A stretch of 64,000 nucleotides of DNA. Origin: JBKBUF01 sp046290815. GTDB taxonomy: Bacteria > Bacteroidota > Bacteroidia > Cytophagales > Cytophagaceae. Within the stretch, counting starts at the first letter, position 1; every line of letters begins with the position of its first letter. Position numbers and translations under genes: made by a program. This document shows, piece by piece, positions 8,802 to 17,171 of this stretch. The notes below the pieces were generated by a model. The model ran no database searches. It was given only the letters and a program-made list of their open reading frames with translations, and had not been told where the DNA came from. The DNA lies in contig JBKBUF010000004.1 in NCBI GenBank assembly GCA_046290815.1, forward strand, positions 124,001 through 188,000, read 5' to 3'.

Positions 8802-9827
8802 ATGAATATGAAATTCGCAATTAAAATTACAATTCTTCTTGCTGTAATATTTGTTTCTTTCACTCTTGCCAAAAAGTATAAAGGGGCAGAAGTAAGAACC
8901 ATGGAATCTTTCAAATATGGAAGATTCGAAGTAAGAATGAAATCTGCTGAAGGTAGCGGCATGTTATCTTCATTGTTTACCTTCTATGACAATGCAGATT
9001 TTGCTAAAAACTGGAATGAAATTGATATTGAAATTTTAGGACGATATAATAACGAAGTACAATACAATACAATCATTGAAGATCATAAAATGCATGAACA
9101 TCGTCATGTGCTGGGATTCAATCCTCATCAGGCTTTCCATGTGTATTCGTTTGACTGGACCCCTGATTATGTTGCCTGGCATGTGGACGGAAAAGAAGTT
9201 TATAGGCAGGAGGGAGACCATATTGCCAAAATGAATAAACCTCAAAAGTTGATGATGAATATCTGGGCCTCCACCTGGACAGGTTGGACAGGTTCATGGG
9301 ACGAGACTAAAGTACCCCATTATGCATATTACGATTATGTTAGCTACTACGAATATGTGCCTTCTTCTAAATCTTTTAACCTGAAGTGGAAGGACGATTT
9401 TGATACTTTTGATAAGACCAGATGGCAAACCGCTACACACACTTTTGACGGAAACATGTGTGACTTCGAACCGGCAAATGCAGTTGTGAAAGATGGATAT
9501 CTTATTCTTTGTCTCACAAAAGAAGATAATATCGGGTACAACGGTGGCCCGGTTTTAGATAGCCCTGCAATGGTTGAAGCAAAATTAAATTCTGACAACA
9601 CAATCAAGATATCTTTCTCCAGAGAGCTAACAGTATATTATGCAAAGAAAGCTTATTTTAAAATTGAAGGTACAGAGATAAGCAAGACCAAACTTGTTGA
9701 CGGAGGAAAAGGTGTTATCCTAAGCCTTGCTAATACTTTGTCAGATGGTGAGATAAAAGTAATGTATAATCCTCCTGTTGTGGAAGGTCAAAGACCAAGC
9801 GTGCAGGAAGTATTGGTGAAGAGATAA
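8802..9827 (+). CDS. Circularly permuted GH16 beta-glucanase (Fibrobacter lichenase type), exported
   Basis: Predicted endo-1,3-1,4-beta-glucanase (lichenase) or related GH16 enzyme. A hydrophobic N-terminus (to about residue 23) is a signal peptide. The catalytic motif WNEIDIEILG places the nucleophile at E73 and the acid/base at E77, with D75 between. The part that starts ordinary GH16 lichenases is instead found after the catalytic part: FNLKWKDDFDTFDKTRW and FDGNMCDF at residues 192-222 follow the YYDYVSYYEY strand that normally ends the fold. This rearranged order is the one known from the Fibrobacter succinogenes enzyme. Residues from about 257 form an additional beta-rich C-terminal domain. 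The next gene starts 33 bp downstream. Confidence 0.88.
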   Translation: MNMKFAIKITILLAVIFVSFTLAKKYKGAEVRTMESFKYGRFEVRMKSAEGSGMLSSLFTFYDNADFAKNWNEIDIEILGRYNNEVQYNTIIEDHKMHEHRHVLGFNPHQAFHVYSFDWTPDYVAWHVDGKEVYRQEGDHIAKMNKPQKLMMNIWASTWTGWTGSWDETKVPHYAYYDYVSYYEYVPSSKSFNLKWKDDFDTFDKTRWQTATHTFDGNMCDFEPANAVVKDGYLILCLTKEDNIGYNGGPVLDSPAMVEAKLNSDNTIKISFSRELTVYYAKKAYFKIEGTEISKTKLVDGGKGVILSLANTLSDGEIKVMYNPPVVEGQRPSVQEVLVKR

Positions 9828-9860
9828 TTCATAAAGAGCAGACTATCTAAATAATGATAG

Positions 9861-11762
9861 ATGAAAGCAAGAGTTCTATTTGTATTTTGTCTTTTTATCT
9901 TTGCTAATTCTTTCGGAAATAAATTTTTATATATTTCCGATAATGAAGAAGATGTGCTTGTTCCTACTCATACTATTGAAATACTAGAAGACAAATCTAA
10001 CCAGCTAAGTCTTCAAAAAGTTGTGAATCATTCCGGCTTCATTATTAACACTCTTCCCACTCCCTATATAGCAAATACCAGTAGTACTTATTGGACAAGG
10101 TTTACTGTGAAATATAAAACCAGTGAAGAAAAGAGAAGAGTACTTGAGATATTGGATCCTCACTTTTTACTTTTAGAGGTATATGTCAGGAGAAATGACA
10201 GTTTGATCATGTTACAGGGTACCGGTTTTTCATTGCCTTTTGTGAAAAGAGAATATCTTCATAAAAATTTCATTTTTGATATTCCTGGCGCGGTCGATAG
10301 TACTTATACATTTTACATTAAAGCTCAGTCAGACAATCATAATGTTTTTTTATATAAAATTCGTACAAGCCAGTTCTTCACGTATTATGCGCTCAATGAA
10401 TATTTCCTTCTGGGAATATTTTATGGTATCCTGCTGATCATGGCTTTATATAATTTTTTTATATGGGTATCTGTAAAGGAAAAGTTTTACCTTTATTATG
10501 TTATTTATGTATTTTCTGCTGCATTGTTGTGTTTTTCTGAGGATGGCCTAGGCTTTCAATATATATGGCCGGATTTTCCTTCCCTTAATAAGATTATTAC
10601 CTTCTATTCTCCATCATTATTTTTAATCTGTTTTACCATCTATTCTTTAAGTTTCCTTGAAATTAACAGACAGCTTCCTGTCGTAAATAAAATTGTTTGG
10701 ATAACGGTATTTTCATATTGTATCTATTATACACTGGATCTTAAATATTTTGATCTGAGTTACAGATTTCCCTTTTACCTCATTCCTTTTATGTTGATAT
10801 ACCTGTCAGCTGTGATAGTTTATTTCCGGGGATACCGACCTGCCAGATACTATGTAGCCGGATATTCCTTTGTTGGTATTAGTATGATAATTCTGTTTTT
10901 AAGAATGAAAGGGCTGATTAATCTGCATGATATATTTACAGTTTATAGTTTTAATATCGGTTTAGTGATAGAAATTGTTATTCTTTCCTTTGCTTTAGGA
11001 GATAGAATTAAAATAATTAAACAGGAAAAGGAGGAAGCACAGCAAAGAATTATAGAGCAATTGAGAGTGAATGAAAAGCTTAAGGATAAAGTAAACCGGG
11101 AGTTAGAACAAAAAGTAGCTGAAAGAACAAAAGAGATTTTTGAACAGAAGGAGATAATTTCTAAACAGAACGAAGAGCTTCAATTGGCTAACGCTGACCT
11201 GAAAGCGCAGTCTGAGGAAATAGAAAGAATGAATGAGCTTCTTTACAAAGAAAATGAAGAACTACAGGTAAACGTAAAAGAATTGACCAAAGCCAGGGTG
11301 ATGCTGAGGGAAGTCGATTTTAGTGAATTTCTTAAAATATTTCCCGATAAAGAATCTTGTTTGAAATATTTGGCAGAATTAAAATGGACGGAAGATTACG
11401 TTTGTAAAAAATGTGCCAATAATAAATTTTTCGAAGGGCATGAGGTGTATTCCAGGAGATGTACTAAGTGTGGATACGATGAATCTGCCACTGCATTTAC
11501 CATTTTCCATAAACTTAAATTTGATTTAAATAAGGCTTTTTACCTTCTTTTTCTGGTATACGCCAATAAAGATAAAATTACCACCTTAGAGTTGTCCAGA
11601 ATAATAAGTTTGAGACAGAGTACCTGCTGGAGTTTCCGCAAAAAAATCACTGAAAAAATGCAGAAAAAGAAAAAGTATAATTATGATGAAGCTGGTTGGA
11701 GCTGGCTTATTTTGGACAGCAAAAATAAAAGTACAAAAACACAAATTCCGGATAATGCATAG
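9861..11762 (+). CDS. 7TMR-DISM membrane receptor fused to an IS1595-type transposase zinc-ribbon domain
   Basis: A 633-residue inner-membrane protein. Residues 1-20 are a signal peptide and about 30-165 an extracytoplasmic 7TMR-DISMED2-like beta domain (YWTRFTVKY, FLLLEVYVR). About 180-385 holds seven hydrophobic helices of the 7TMR-DISM type. About 385-485 is a charged coiled coil (REL, QKVAERTKEIFEQKE), as usually precedes a histidine kinase. Instead of a kinase, residues 486-600 match the N-terminal domain of IS1595/ISXO2 transposases: SEFLKIFPDKESCLKYL, a zinc ribbon with C515-x2-C518 and C534-x2-C537, TAFTIFHKLKF, then a helix-turn-helix-like end. No DDE catalytic domain follows. The role may be a membrane-bound one-component DNA-binding regulator (inference). 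Its end carries a hairpin shared with the convergent mreB. Confidence 0.85.
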   Translation: MKARVLFVFCLFIFANSFGNKFLYISDNEEDVLVPTHTIEILEDKSNQLSLQKVVNHSGFIINTLPTPYIANTSSTYWTRFTVKYKTSEEKRRVLEILDPHFLLLEVYVRRNDSLIMLQGTGFSLPFVKREYLHKNFIFDIPGAVDSTYTFYIKAQSDNHNVFLYKIRTSQFFTYYALNEYFLLGIFYGILLIMALYNFFIWVSVKEKFYLYYVIYVFSAALLCFSEDGLGFQYIWPDFPSLNKIITFYSPSLFLICFTIYSLSFLEINRQLPVVNKIVWITVFSYCIYYTLDLKYFDLSYRFPFYLIPFMLIYLSAVIVYFRGYRPARYYVAGYSFVGISMIILFLRMKGLINLHDIFTVYSFNIGLVIEIVILSFALGDRIKIIKQEKEEAQQRIIEQLRVNEKLKDKVNRELEQKVAERTKEIFEQKEIISKQNEELQLANADLKAQSEEIERMNELLYKENEELQVNVKELTKARVMLREVDFSEFLKIFPDKESCLKYLAELKWTEDYVCKKCANNKFFEGHEVYSRRCTKCGYDESATAFTIFHKLKFDLNKAFYLLFLVYANKDKITTLELSRIISLRQSTCWSFRKKITEKMQKKKKYNYDEAGWSWLILDSKNKSTKTQIPDNA

Positions 11763-11779
11763 GTGCGTCATCCGGAATT
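11744..11779. terminator. Hairpin between the convergent receptor and mreB genes
   Basis: AATTCCGGAT (11744-11753) and ATCCGGAATT (11770-11779) form a perfect 10-bp stem with a 16-nt loop. It overlaps the last codons of the receptor gene and lies 17 bp beyond the mreB stop. T-rich sequence follows on the plus strand. It is likely a terminator for the receptor gene and possibly for both genes. Confidence 0.5.
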
Positions 11780-11796
11780 CTGTTGTTGTTTTATTC

Positions 11797-12825
11797 TTAT
11801 TTTATAAGAATGTGTTTCATTGTTTTCAACTTCTTAAGCGAAGTTGCTGTCCCCTTTATTACAGAGAACAAGCTGTTTTCTGTAAGATGTACTTTAAGTT
11901 TTGTTTTTTGCTCCAGCCTTCTGTCCAGTCCTCTTAAATTACTTCCGCCACCTGTCAGATGGATACCTTTTCTGTAAATATCACCAGCTAATTCAGGAGG
12001 ACAATTTTCAAGAGTTTTTATTACTGCTTCTTCTATTACCGAAAGAGACTTTTCCATAGCTAAAGCAACTTCTTCATGAGTCATAATAATCTCCTTTGGC
12101 AATCCTGTCATCATATCCCTGCCAATGACTGTATAAGGGGCAGGAGGATTATCAAGATCAAGAGAGGCAGCACCCACTTCCATTTTAATTCTTTCTGCTG
12201 TCCTTTCACCTATCAGAAGATTATGGCTTCTCCTTACATAACTTAATATGTCCTTGTTTAAAGTATCACCTGCAATTTTTAAAGATTGATTGCAGACAAC
12301 TCCTGACAGGGAAATAACTGCAATTTCTGTTGTGCCTCCACCAATATCAATAATAAGTGAACCATGTGGCTCCTCTATATCTATACCTATTCCAAGAGCC
12401 GCAGCTATTGGCTCATGTATCATATATAATTCTTTTGCTCCTGCGTTTTCTGCAGAATCTCTCACTGCTCTTTTTTCTACTTCAGTTGAACCGTAAGGTA
12501 TGCAGATTACCATTTTTTGGGCAGTTTTAACCAGGGTTCTTTTACCTTCGAAAATCATTTGAATCATTCCGCGGATCATTTGTTCTGCTGCCTGAAAATT
12601 AGAAATCACCCCATCCTTTAAAGGCCTTATTGTCTTAATATTCTCCGGAGTTTTTTCGTGCATTTCCATAGCTTTTCTCCCAATAGCTACAAGATCTCCA
12701 GTTATGCTGTTGATTGCAATAATGGATGGTTCGTTCAAAACGATCTGATCATTTTGCATGATGAGAGTATTTGCAGTACCCAAATCAATGGCAATTTCAT
12801 TAGAAAATAAATTAAAAAGACCCAT
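11797..12825 (-). CDS. mreB: MreB/Mbl-family actin-like cell-shape protein
   Basis: Cytoplasmic actin homologue that polymerises under the membrane and guides wall synthesis. The 342-residue length is standard. The actin-fold motifs are visible: phosphate 1 IAIDLGTANTLI, phosphate 2 IIDIGGGTTEIAVI, adenosine loop LTGGGSNLRGLD, plus IHEPIAAALGIG and VICIPYGSTEVEKRA. An amphipathic start (MGLFNLFS) could contact the membrane. It stands alone here, without mreC/mreD/pbp2/rodA, so it may be a second copy beside a canonical mre operon elsewhere (inference). A 16-bp palindrome sits 15 bp upstream of the start. Confidence 0.92.
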   Translation of the reverse strand: MGLFNLFSNEIAIDLGTANTLIMQNDQIVLNEPSIIAINSITGDLVAIGRKAMEMHEKTPENIKTIRPLKDGVISNFQAAEQMIRGMIQMIFEGKRTLVKTAQKMVICIPYGSTEVEKRAVRDSAENAGAKELYMIHEPIAAALGIGIDIEEPHGSLIIDIGGGTTEIAVISLSGVVCNQSLKIAGDTLNKDILSYVRRSHNLLIGERTAERIKMEVGAASLDLDNPPAPYTVIGRDMMTGLPKEIIMTHEEVALAMEKSLSVIEEAVIKTLENCPPELAGDIYRKGIHLTGGGSNLRGLDRRLEQKTKLKVHLTENSLFSVIKGTATSLKKLKTMKHILIK

Positions 12826-12839
12826 GTAAAATTTTTTTA

Positions 12840-12855
12840 GTACAGTTTACTGTAC
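12840..12855. promoter_or_regulatory. 16-bp palindrome in the mreB leader, candidate operator
   Basis: GTACAGT-TT-ACTGTAC: two perfect 7-bp arms around a 2-bp spacer, 15 bp upstream of the mreB ATG. The short spacer fits a dimeric DNA-binding protein better than an RNA hairpin. No candidate regulator is identified. Confidence 0.4.
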
Positions 12856-12965
12856 CTGCTAACGAAAAATTTTGTACAAAAAGTTCAGATAATTGAATTT
12901 TTCCGGTTGAGAGAATTTAAACAATTTTTATTCCGCTCCGGTTTTAAGTGTCAAGCGGAATCATA

Positions 12966-13274
12966 ATGATTTTATACCACACTTTTTCTGTATTTCATCA
13001 ATTATTATATGACTGTTCATCAGATTGTAATGATTGTCATATATCTGAATGGAAAGAAAATTCGAAGAGAAGCTTTAAACTTGTAATTCCGGGAAGAAAA
13101 TGTTATCCACATTGCATCCACTATGCTAAAATAATGCGTACAATTAATTCAGCAGAAGAAAAATTTTTGGTCCTCTCACAAAGGATTTGTAAAGGTTGTG
13201 GTGCGGAACTATTGAAAACTTGCAGCGCCTACTGTTCGTTTTGTATGAAAAAAAAAGGAATTTTTTTCACTTAA
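12966..13274 (+). CDS. Small cysteine-rich protein of unknown function (102 residues)
   Basis: Not recognised. The frame opens at GTG 12948, but ATG at 12966 (MILYHTFSVFHQ) is the more likely start. The product has ten or so cysteines in three groups: CSSDCNDC near the N-terminus, CYPHC in the middle, and CKGCGAELLKTCSAYCSFC near the C-terminus. The last group resembles a zinc-ribbon or double-CxxC metal site. There is no signal peptide. The sequence composition is plausible for coding but the gene is isolated, and I see no clear promoter, so it could be spurious. Confidence 0.4.
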   Translation: MILYHTFSVFHQLLYDCSSDCNDCHISEWKENSKRSFKLVIPGRKCYPHCIHYAKIMRTINSAEEKFLVLSQRICKGCGAELLKTCSAYCSFCMKKKGIFFT

Positions 13275-13417
13275 AGAGTTTATTTCTTAAATGCAGAAAT
13301 AATTTATTTTTTCGTCGTTAATTGGATGTTTAAAATTGGAATAAAATTTGAATATTTATTTTTCAGAATTGAAATCTTTTTCTGTTTAAAAATTGTTGAA
13401 CAATCTCAGATACATAT

Positions 13418-13681
13418 ATGGTAGGAACCCAAATGAAAACTAACAATTTAAAAATTCAGTACAAGTGCATTAAGACTCCTGACAACAAATTGTTGAAAGA
13501 GTTTAAAGAAAATCAGATTTACAAGGGACGCACTTTTAATGACCTTTTTGAGGTATCTACGGAATGGGCTAGCCATAAACCTACTTACCTGTTGGAAAAA
13601 AAGGATTTTGAGAAGTATTTTAAATTAATCACCAGCCTTGAGCCTGAAATTAAGGATAAAGATAAAACCGCTGTTGGTTAA
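13418..13681 (+). CDS. Small hypothetical protein (87 residues)
   Basis: Not recognised. Two ATG starts are possible: 13418 (MVGTQMKTNN) or 13433 (MKTNNLKIQYKC). The product is charged and soluble, with a predicted strand (LKIQYKCI), a middle segment YKGRTFNDLFEVSTEW, and a helical C-terminal half (DFEKYFKLITSL). No Cys motif, TM segment or signal is visible. A strong intrinsic terminator follows 10 bp after the stop codon, which supports an independently transcribed real gene upstream of guaA. Confidence 0.6.
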   Translation: MVGTQMKTNNLKIQYKCIKTPDNKLLKEFKENQIYKGRTFNDLFEVSTEWASHKPTYLLEKKDFEKYFKLITSLEPEIKDKDKTAVG

Positions 13682-13689
13682 AAAAATTA

Positions 13690-13719
13690 AAAAAAGGGGC
13701 TCCGATAAGCCCCTTTTTT
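13690..13719 (+). terminator. Intrinsic terminator after the 87-residue gene
   Basis: Stem GGGGCT/AGCCCC with a 6-nt loop (CCGATA), flanked by A5 on the left and T6 on the right, beginning about 10 bp after the stop codon. The A/T flanks make it a potential terminator in either direction. Confidence 0.8.
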
Positions 13720-13874
13720 AATAATCATCTCAAATTGTCCAAAAAAAAGAAAAAATATAGTAAGCTGTTATTCCATATCAGTTCTTTTCTCTTGTTTCTC
13801 ACCGCGTTTCAAGTTTAAAAACCATTTTAAATTTATACTCTTAAGATTTTTTAGTAAAACCTGTTAACTAATGC

Positions 13875-13882
13875 TATTTTTG
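13875..13882 (+). promoter_or_regulatory. -7 promoter element directly ahead of guaA
   Basis: TATTTTTG is a full TAnnTTTG match ending only 4 bp before the guaA ATG at 13887. If used, the guaA transcript would be leaderless or nearly so. The -33 region is T-rich without an exact TTTG. Confidence 0.35.
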
Positions 13883-13886
13883 CCCC

Positions 13887-15416
13887 ATGGCAGAGAAAAT
13901 AATCATTTTAGATTTTGGCTCACAATACACTCAGCTGATTGCCAGGAGAGTAAGAGAGTTGAATGTGTATTGTGAAATTCACCCTTTTAATAAAGTTCCA
14001 CAGATTGACTCATCTGTTAAAGGTTTAATTCTTTCCGGAAGCCCTTGTTCGGTCAGAGATGCTAACGCACCGGATGTAGAACTTTCAAGAATCAGAAAAA
14101 CAATTCCTGTTCTTGGTGTTTGTTATGGTGCACAATTAATGGCTCACAAAGAAGGAAATGAAGTTATGCCTTCAAAGATCCGTGAGTATGGAAGAGCAAG
14201 GTTGTCAGAAATTCACTCAACTGATAAATTAATGAAGGAAATAACTCCCTATTCCCAGGTATGGATGTCACATGGGGATACTATTTCCGGATTGAATGAT
14301 AAATTTGAAATTCTTGCCAGCACTGAGTCAGTAAAGGTCGCTGCATACAAAGTTAAAGGTGAAGAAACTTACGGAATTCAGTTTCATCCGGAAGTAACAC
14401 ACTCTTCAGAGGGAAAAATAATTTTAAGAAACTTCGTTGTTCATATATGTGGCTGCAATCAGGACTGGACTCCGGATGCTTTTATTGACACAACTGTCGG
14501 TGAATTAAAAGCTTCATTAGGAAACGACAAAGTAGTTCTGGGTCTTTCCGGTGGAGTTGATTCCTCTGTAGCTGCCGTTTTAATCGACAAGGCAATTGGT
14601 AAAAATCTTACCTGCATATTTGTTGACAATGGATTGCTAAGAAAGAATGAATACGATGAAGTGCTTGCATCCTATAAAAACATGGGATTGAATGTAATTG
14701 GGGTTGACGCTAAAAAGGAATTTTATTCTGCACTGGCAGGATTAAGTGATCCTGAAGCAAAGCGAAAAGCCATAGGTAGAGTTTTTATAGAAGTATTCGA
14801 TGCAGAAGCACATAAGATTTCAGAGGTTAAATGGCTAGGCCAGGGTACCATCTACCCGGATGTGATAGAATCTGTTTCAGTAAAGGGACCTTCTGCTACT
14901 ATAAAATCGCATCATAATGTGGGTGGCCTGCCGGAAAAAATGAAAATGAAGGTGGTTGAACCTTTGAAAACTTTATTTAAAGATGAAGTAAGAGTGGTAG
15001 GTAAAACTTTGGGAATTGATGATAAAATACTTGGAAGGCATCCTTTTCCCGGACCTGGACTTGCCATAAGAATTCTTGGAGATATCACTGCAGAAAAAGT
15101 TGCCATTCTCCAGGAAGTAGATCATATTTTCATCAGTGCGCTAAAAAATAAGGGACATTACAATAATGTATGGCAGGCAGGAGCTATTTTACTTCCGATC
15201 AAATCTGTAGGAGTAATGGGCGATGAAAGAACTTACGAGAATGTAGTAAGTTTAAGGGCAGTAACAAGTACAGATGGAATGACCGCCGACTGGGCGCATC
15301 TCCCTTATGAGTTCCTGGCAGATGTATCCAATGAAATAATTAACCGTGTTAAAGGGGTAAACAGAGTTGTATATGACATTAGCTCCAAACCTCCGGCAAC
15401 TATAGAGTGGGAATAA
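13887..15416 (+). CDS. guaA: GMP synthase (glutamine-hydrolysing)
   Basis: Converts XMP to GMP using glutamine and ATP, the last step of GMP synthesis, in the cytoplasm. The 509-residue product has the standard two-domain order. The class I glutamine amidotransferase domain (residues about 5-190) has the nucleophile elbow GVCYGAQ and the QFHPEV His/Glu pair. The ATP pyrophosphatase domain has the PP-loop GLSGGVDSSVAA, and a C-terminal dimerisation domain ends KPPATIEWE, as in the family. The next gene starts 14 bp after its stop (or overlaps it by 10 bp if an upstream ATG is used), so the two are probably cotranscribed. Confidence 0.97.
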   Translation: MAEKIIILDFGSQYTQLIARRVRELNVYCEIHPFNKVPQIDSSVKGLILSGSPCSVRDANAPDVELSRIRKTIPVLGVCYGAQLMAHKEGNEVMPSKIREYGRARLSEIHSTDKLMKEITPYSQVWMSHGDTISGLNDKFEILASTESVKVAAYKVKGEETYGIQFHPEVTHSSEGKIILRNFVVHICGCNQDWTPDAFIDTTVGELKASLGNDKVVLGLSGGVDSSVAAVLIDKAIGKNLTCIFVDNGLLRKNEYDEVLASYKNMGLNVIGVDAKKEFYSALAGLSDPEAKRKAIGRVFIEVFDAEAHKISEVKWLGQGTIYPDVIESVSVKGPSATIKSHHNVGGLPEKMKMKVVEPLKTLFKDEVRVVGKTLGIDDKILGRHPFPGPGLAIRILGDITAEKVAILQEVDHIFISALKNKGHYNNVWQAGAILLPIKSVGVMGDERTYENVVSLRAVTSTDGMTADWAHLPYEFLADVSNEIINRVKGVNRVVYDISSKPPATIEWE

Positions 15417-15430
15417 TAAACACAATAAGC

Positions 15431-17155
15431 ATGATCAAAATCAGATTATTTACTCTGTTATTTACCTTGGTTTCCTTTATTTCCTTTGGGCAGGAGGATT
15501 ATCAGGGAAAGTTTCTGACCGGAAAAAATCTATACAAAGAAGGAAAATATCTTCCCGCAATGGAAATATTTCTTCCTTTGACCAAAGAAGATCCTCAGAA
15601 TAAATTTTCTGAATATGCTCACTATTATTACGCTCTTTCCGGCCTTAAGGCAGGAAAGCTAAATGAATCCCGGATGATGCTACTGCAGTTGCAGCAGAGA
15701 TATCCTACCTGGGAAAAGATGGAAGAGGTGTTTTACCTATTTGCTAATATTGCTTTCGAACAGCAAAAGTATCACCAGGGAATTTCTTTTCTGCAAAAGT
15801 TGAATTCTAAAGATCTGAAGGCAGATGGTGAAAACCTGCAAAAATTTTATGTAAGTAAAATTACAAGTCTGGATACCTTAAAATCTCTTCAGAAAAACTT
15901 TCCTGCCGATAACCATTTGGCAAATTTATTGGCACAACGAATGTCGGTTTCAAGATTGACAGAAAAAGATAAAATGCTTTTCGAATACCTGCTTCAGGAG
16001 TATAAAATTGATAAGGATAAACTCTCAAAATTCAGAACTACAAGACAAAAAGAATCCTACAATGTAGCAGTGCTTTTGCCCTTTATGGAAAAAACACTTA
16101 CACCGGACCAGTGGCAGAGAAATTACTCTTATGTGTATGATTTATATCAGGGCATTCGAATGGCGGTTGATTCACTTAAGGCCAATGGAATCACCATAAA
16201 CTTATATGCTTATGACACTGAAAAGGACGATCAGAGGATTTCTGCTATTCTGCAATTGCCAGAGCTATTGAGCATGGATATGGTGGTAGGCCCGGTTTCG
16301 CCTTCTGCTTATTCTATGTTTTCTGAATTTGCTCTGAAAAATCAAATAATATCTGTAAACCCACTTTCTTCCAATGGTAAGCTGATAGAAAATAATCCTT
16401 TTTGTTTCCTGTTTCAACCTTCGATAGAGTTAATGGCATCTAATGCTGCGGCTTTTACATCCGGTTTTCCTAAAGAAGCGGTGGTTCAGCCAGAAAAAAA
16501 GGGTGCAAAACCTGTTCAAGTCAATAGAAATAATGTAATGATATTTTACGGTACTGAAGGAAGAGACTCTTTATTGGCTGTTAGATACAGAGACACTTTA
16601 CTTAGTAAAGGATTTAAAATAGCAGAATTTGAACAAGTCTCAGGCACTAAAATAAAAAAGTTACAGACTTCACTAGACTCCGCAAAAGTTTCTGTATTGA
16701 ACCACATTTTTGTAGCTACTGGTGATGAAAGAGTTGCAGCAAACGTAATTTCCAGTCTGGAAGTAAGTAGGTTTACCACACCTGTTATTACCAGATCAGA
16801 ATGGTTGGATTTTCCTCTTTTGTCTTATGAACAATTCGAGAGAAGAAATGTGCATTTCCTTTTTCCAGATTTTTTAGATTACGATAAACCGTCGGTTAAT
16901 ACTTTCAAAAATGGTTTTATTTCTCGTACCTATAAGTTTCCCGAAACTTATGCTTATCAAGGATACGAAATGATGATGCAGTTTGGTGAAGCATTAGGAA
17001 AATATGGAAATTTCTTTAAAGCCGGACTTGCTTCTGATGGCTTTATACCTGGTTATATTCTCCAGGGAGTTAATTATTCTTCCATCAATAGTAATCAATA
17101 CATACCAATCACAAAATTTGAAGCCGGACAAATGGTAGTGGTGAATCCCCGGTAA
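15431..17155 (+). CDS. Exported TPR protein with periplasmic-binding (type 1) domain
   Basis: A 574-residue exported protein from ATG 15431; an in-frame ATG at 15407 overlaps guaA but would put extra residues before the signal peptide. The signal peptide MIKIRLFTLLFTLVSFISFGQ is cleaved before EDYQGK. Residues about 20-200 are TPR-like helices (GKNLYKEGKYLPAMEIF, AHYYYALSGLKAGK, YHQGISFLQKL). Residues from about 215 (NVAVLLPFMEK, YDLYQGIRMAVDSLK, MVVGPVSPSAYS, ISVNPLSSN) match the Leu/Ile/Val-binding-like fold. The arrangement resembles LpoA-type wall-synthesis activators, but that role is inference. It is followed 17 bp later by hemL. Confidence 0.8.
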   Translation: MIKIRLFTLLFTLVSFISFGQEDYQGKFLTGKNLYKEGKYLPAMEIFLPLTKEDPQNKFSEYAHYYYALSGLKAGKLNESRMMLLQLQQRYPTWEKMEEVFYLFANIAFEQQKYHQGISFLQKLNSKDLKADGENLQKFYVSKITSLDTLKSLQKNFPADNHLANLLAQRMSVSRLTEKDKMLFEYLLQEYKIDKDKLSKFRTTRQKESYNVAVLLPFMEKTLTPDQWQRNYSYVYDLYQGIRMAVDSLKANGITINLYAYDTEKDDQRISAILQLPELLSMDMVVGPVSPSAYSMFSEFALKNQIISVNPLSSNGKLIENNPFCFLFQPSIELMASNAAAFTSGFPKEAVVQPEKKGAKPVQVNRNNVMIFYGTEGRDSLLAVRYRDTLLSKGFKIAEFEQVSGTKIKKLQTSLDSAKVSVLNHIFVATGDERVAANVISSLEVSRFTTPVITRSEWLDFPLLSYEQFERRNVHFLFPDFLDYDKPSVNTFKNGFISRTYKFPETYAYQGYEMMMQFGEALGKYGNFFKAGLASDGFIPGYILQGVNYSSINSNQYIPITKFEAGQMVVVNPR

Positions 17156-17171
17156 TTTAAAATTCAAGGTT

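Noticed and set aside
11320..11762. Remnant of an IS1595 insertion at the end of the receptor gene
   Set aside because: The reading frame is continuous through receptor, coiled coil and zinc ribbon, both CxxC pairs are intact, and no terminal inverted repeats or target duplications are seen; a domain fusion is more likely.
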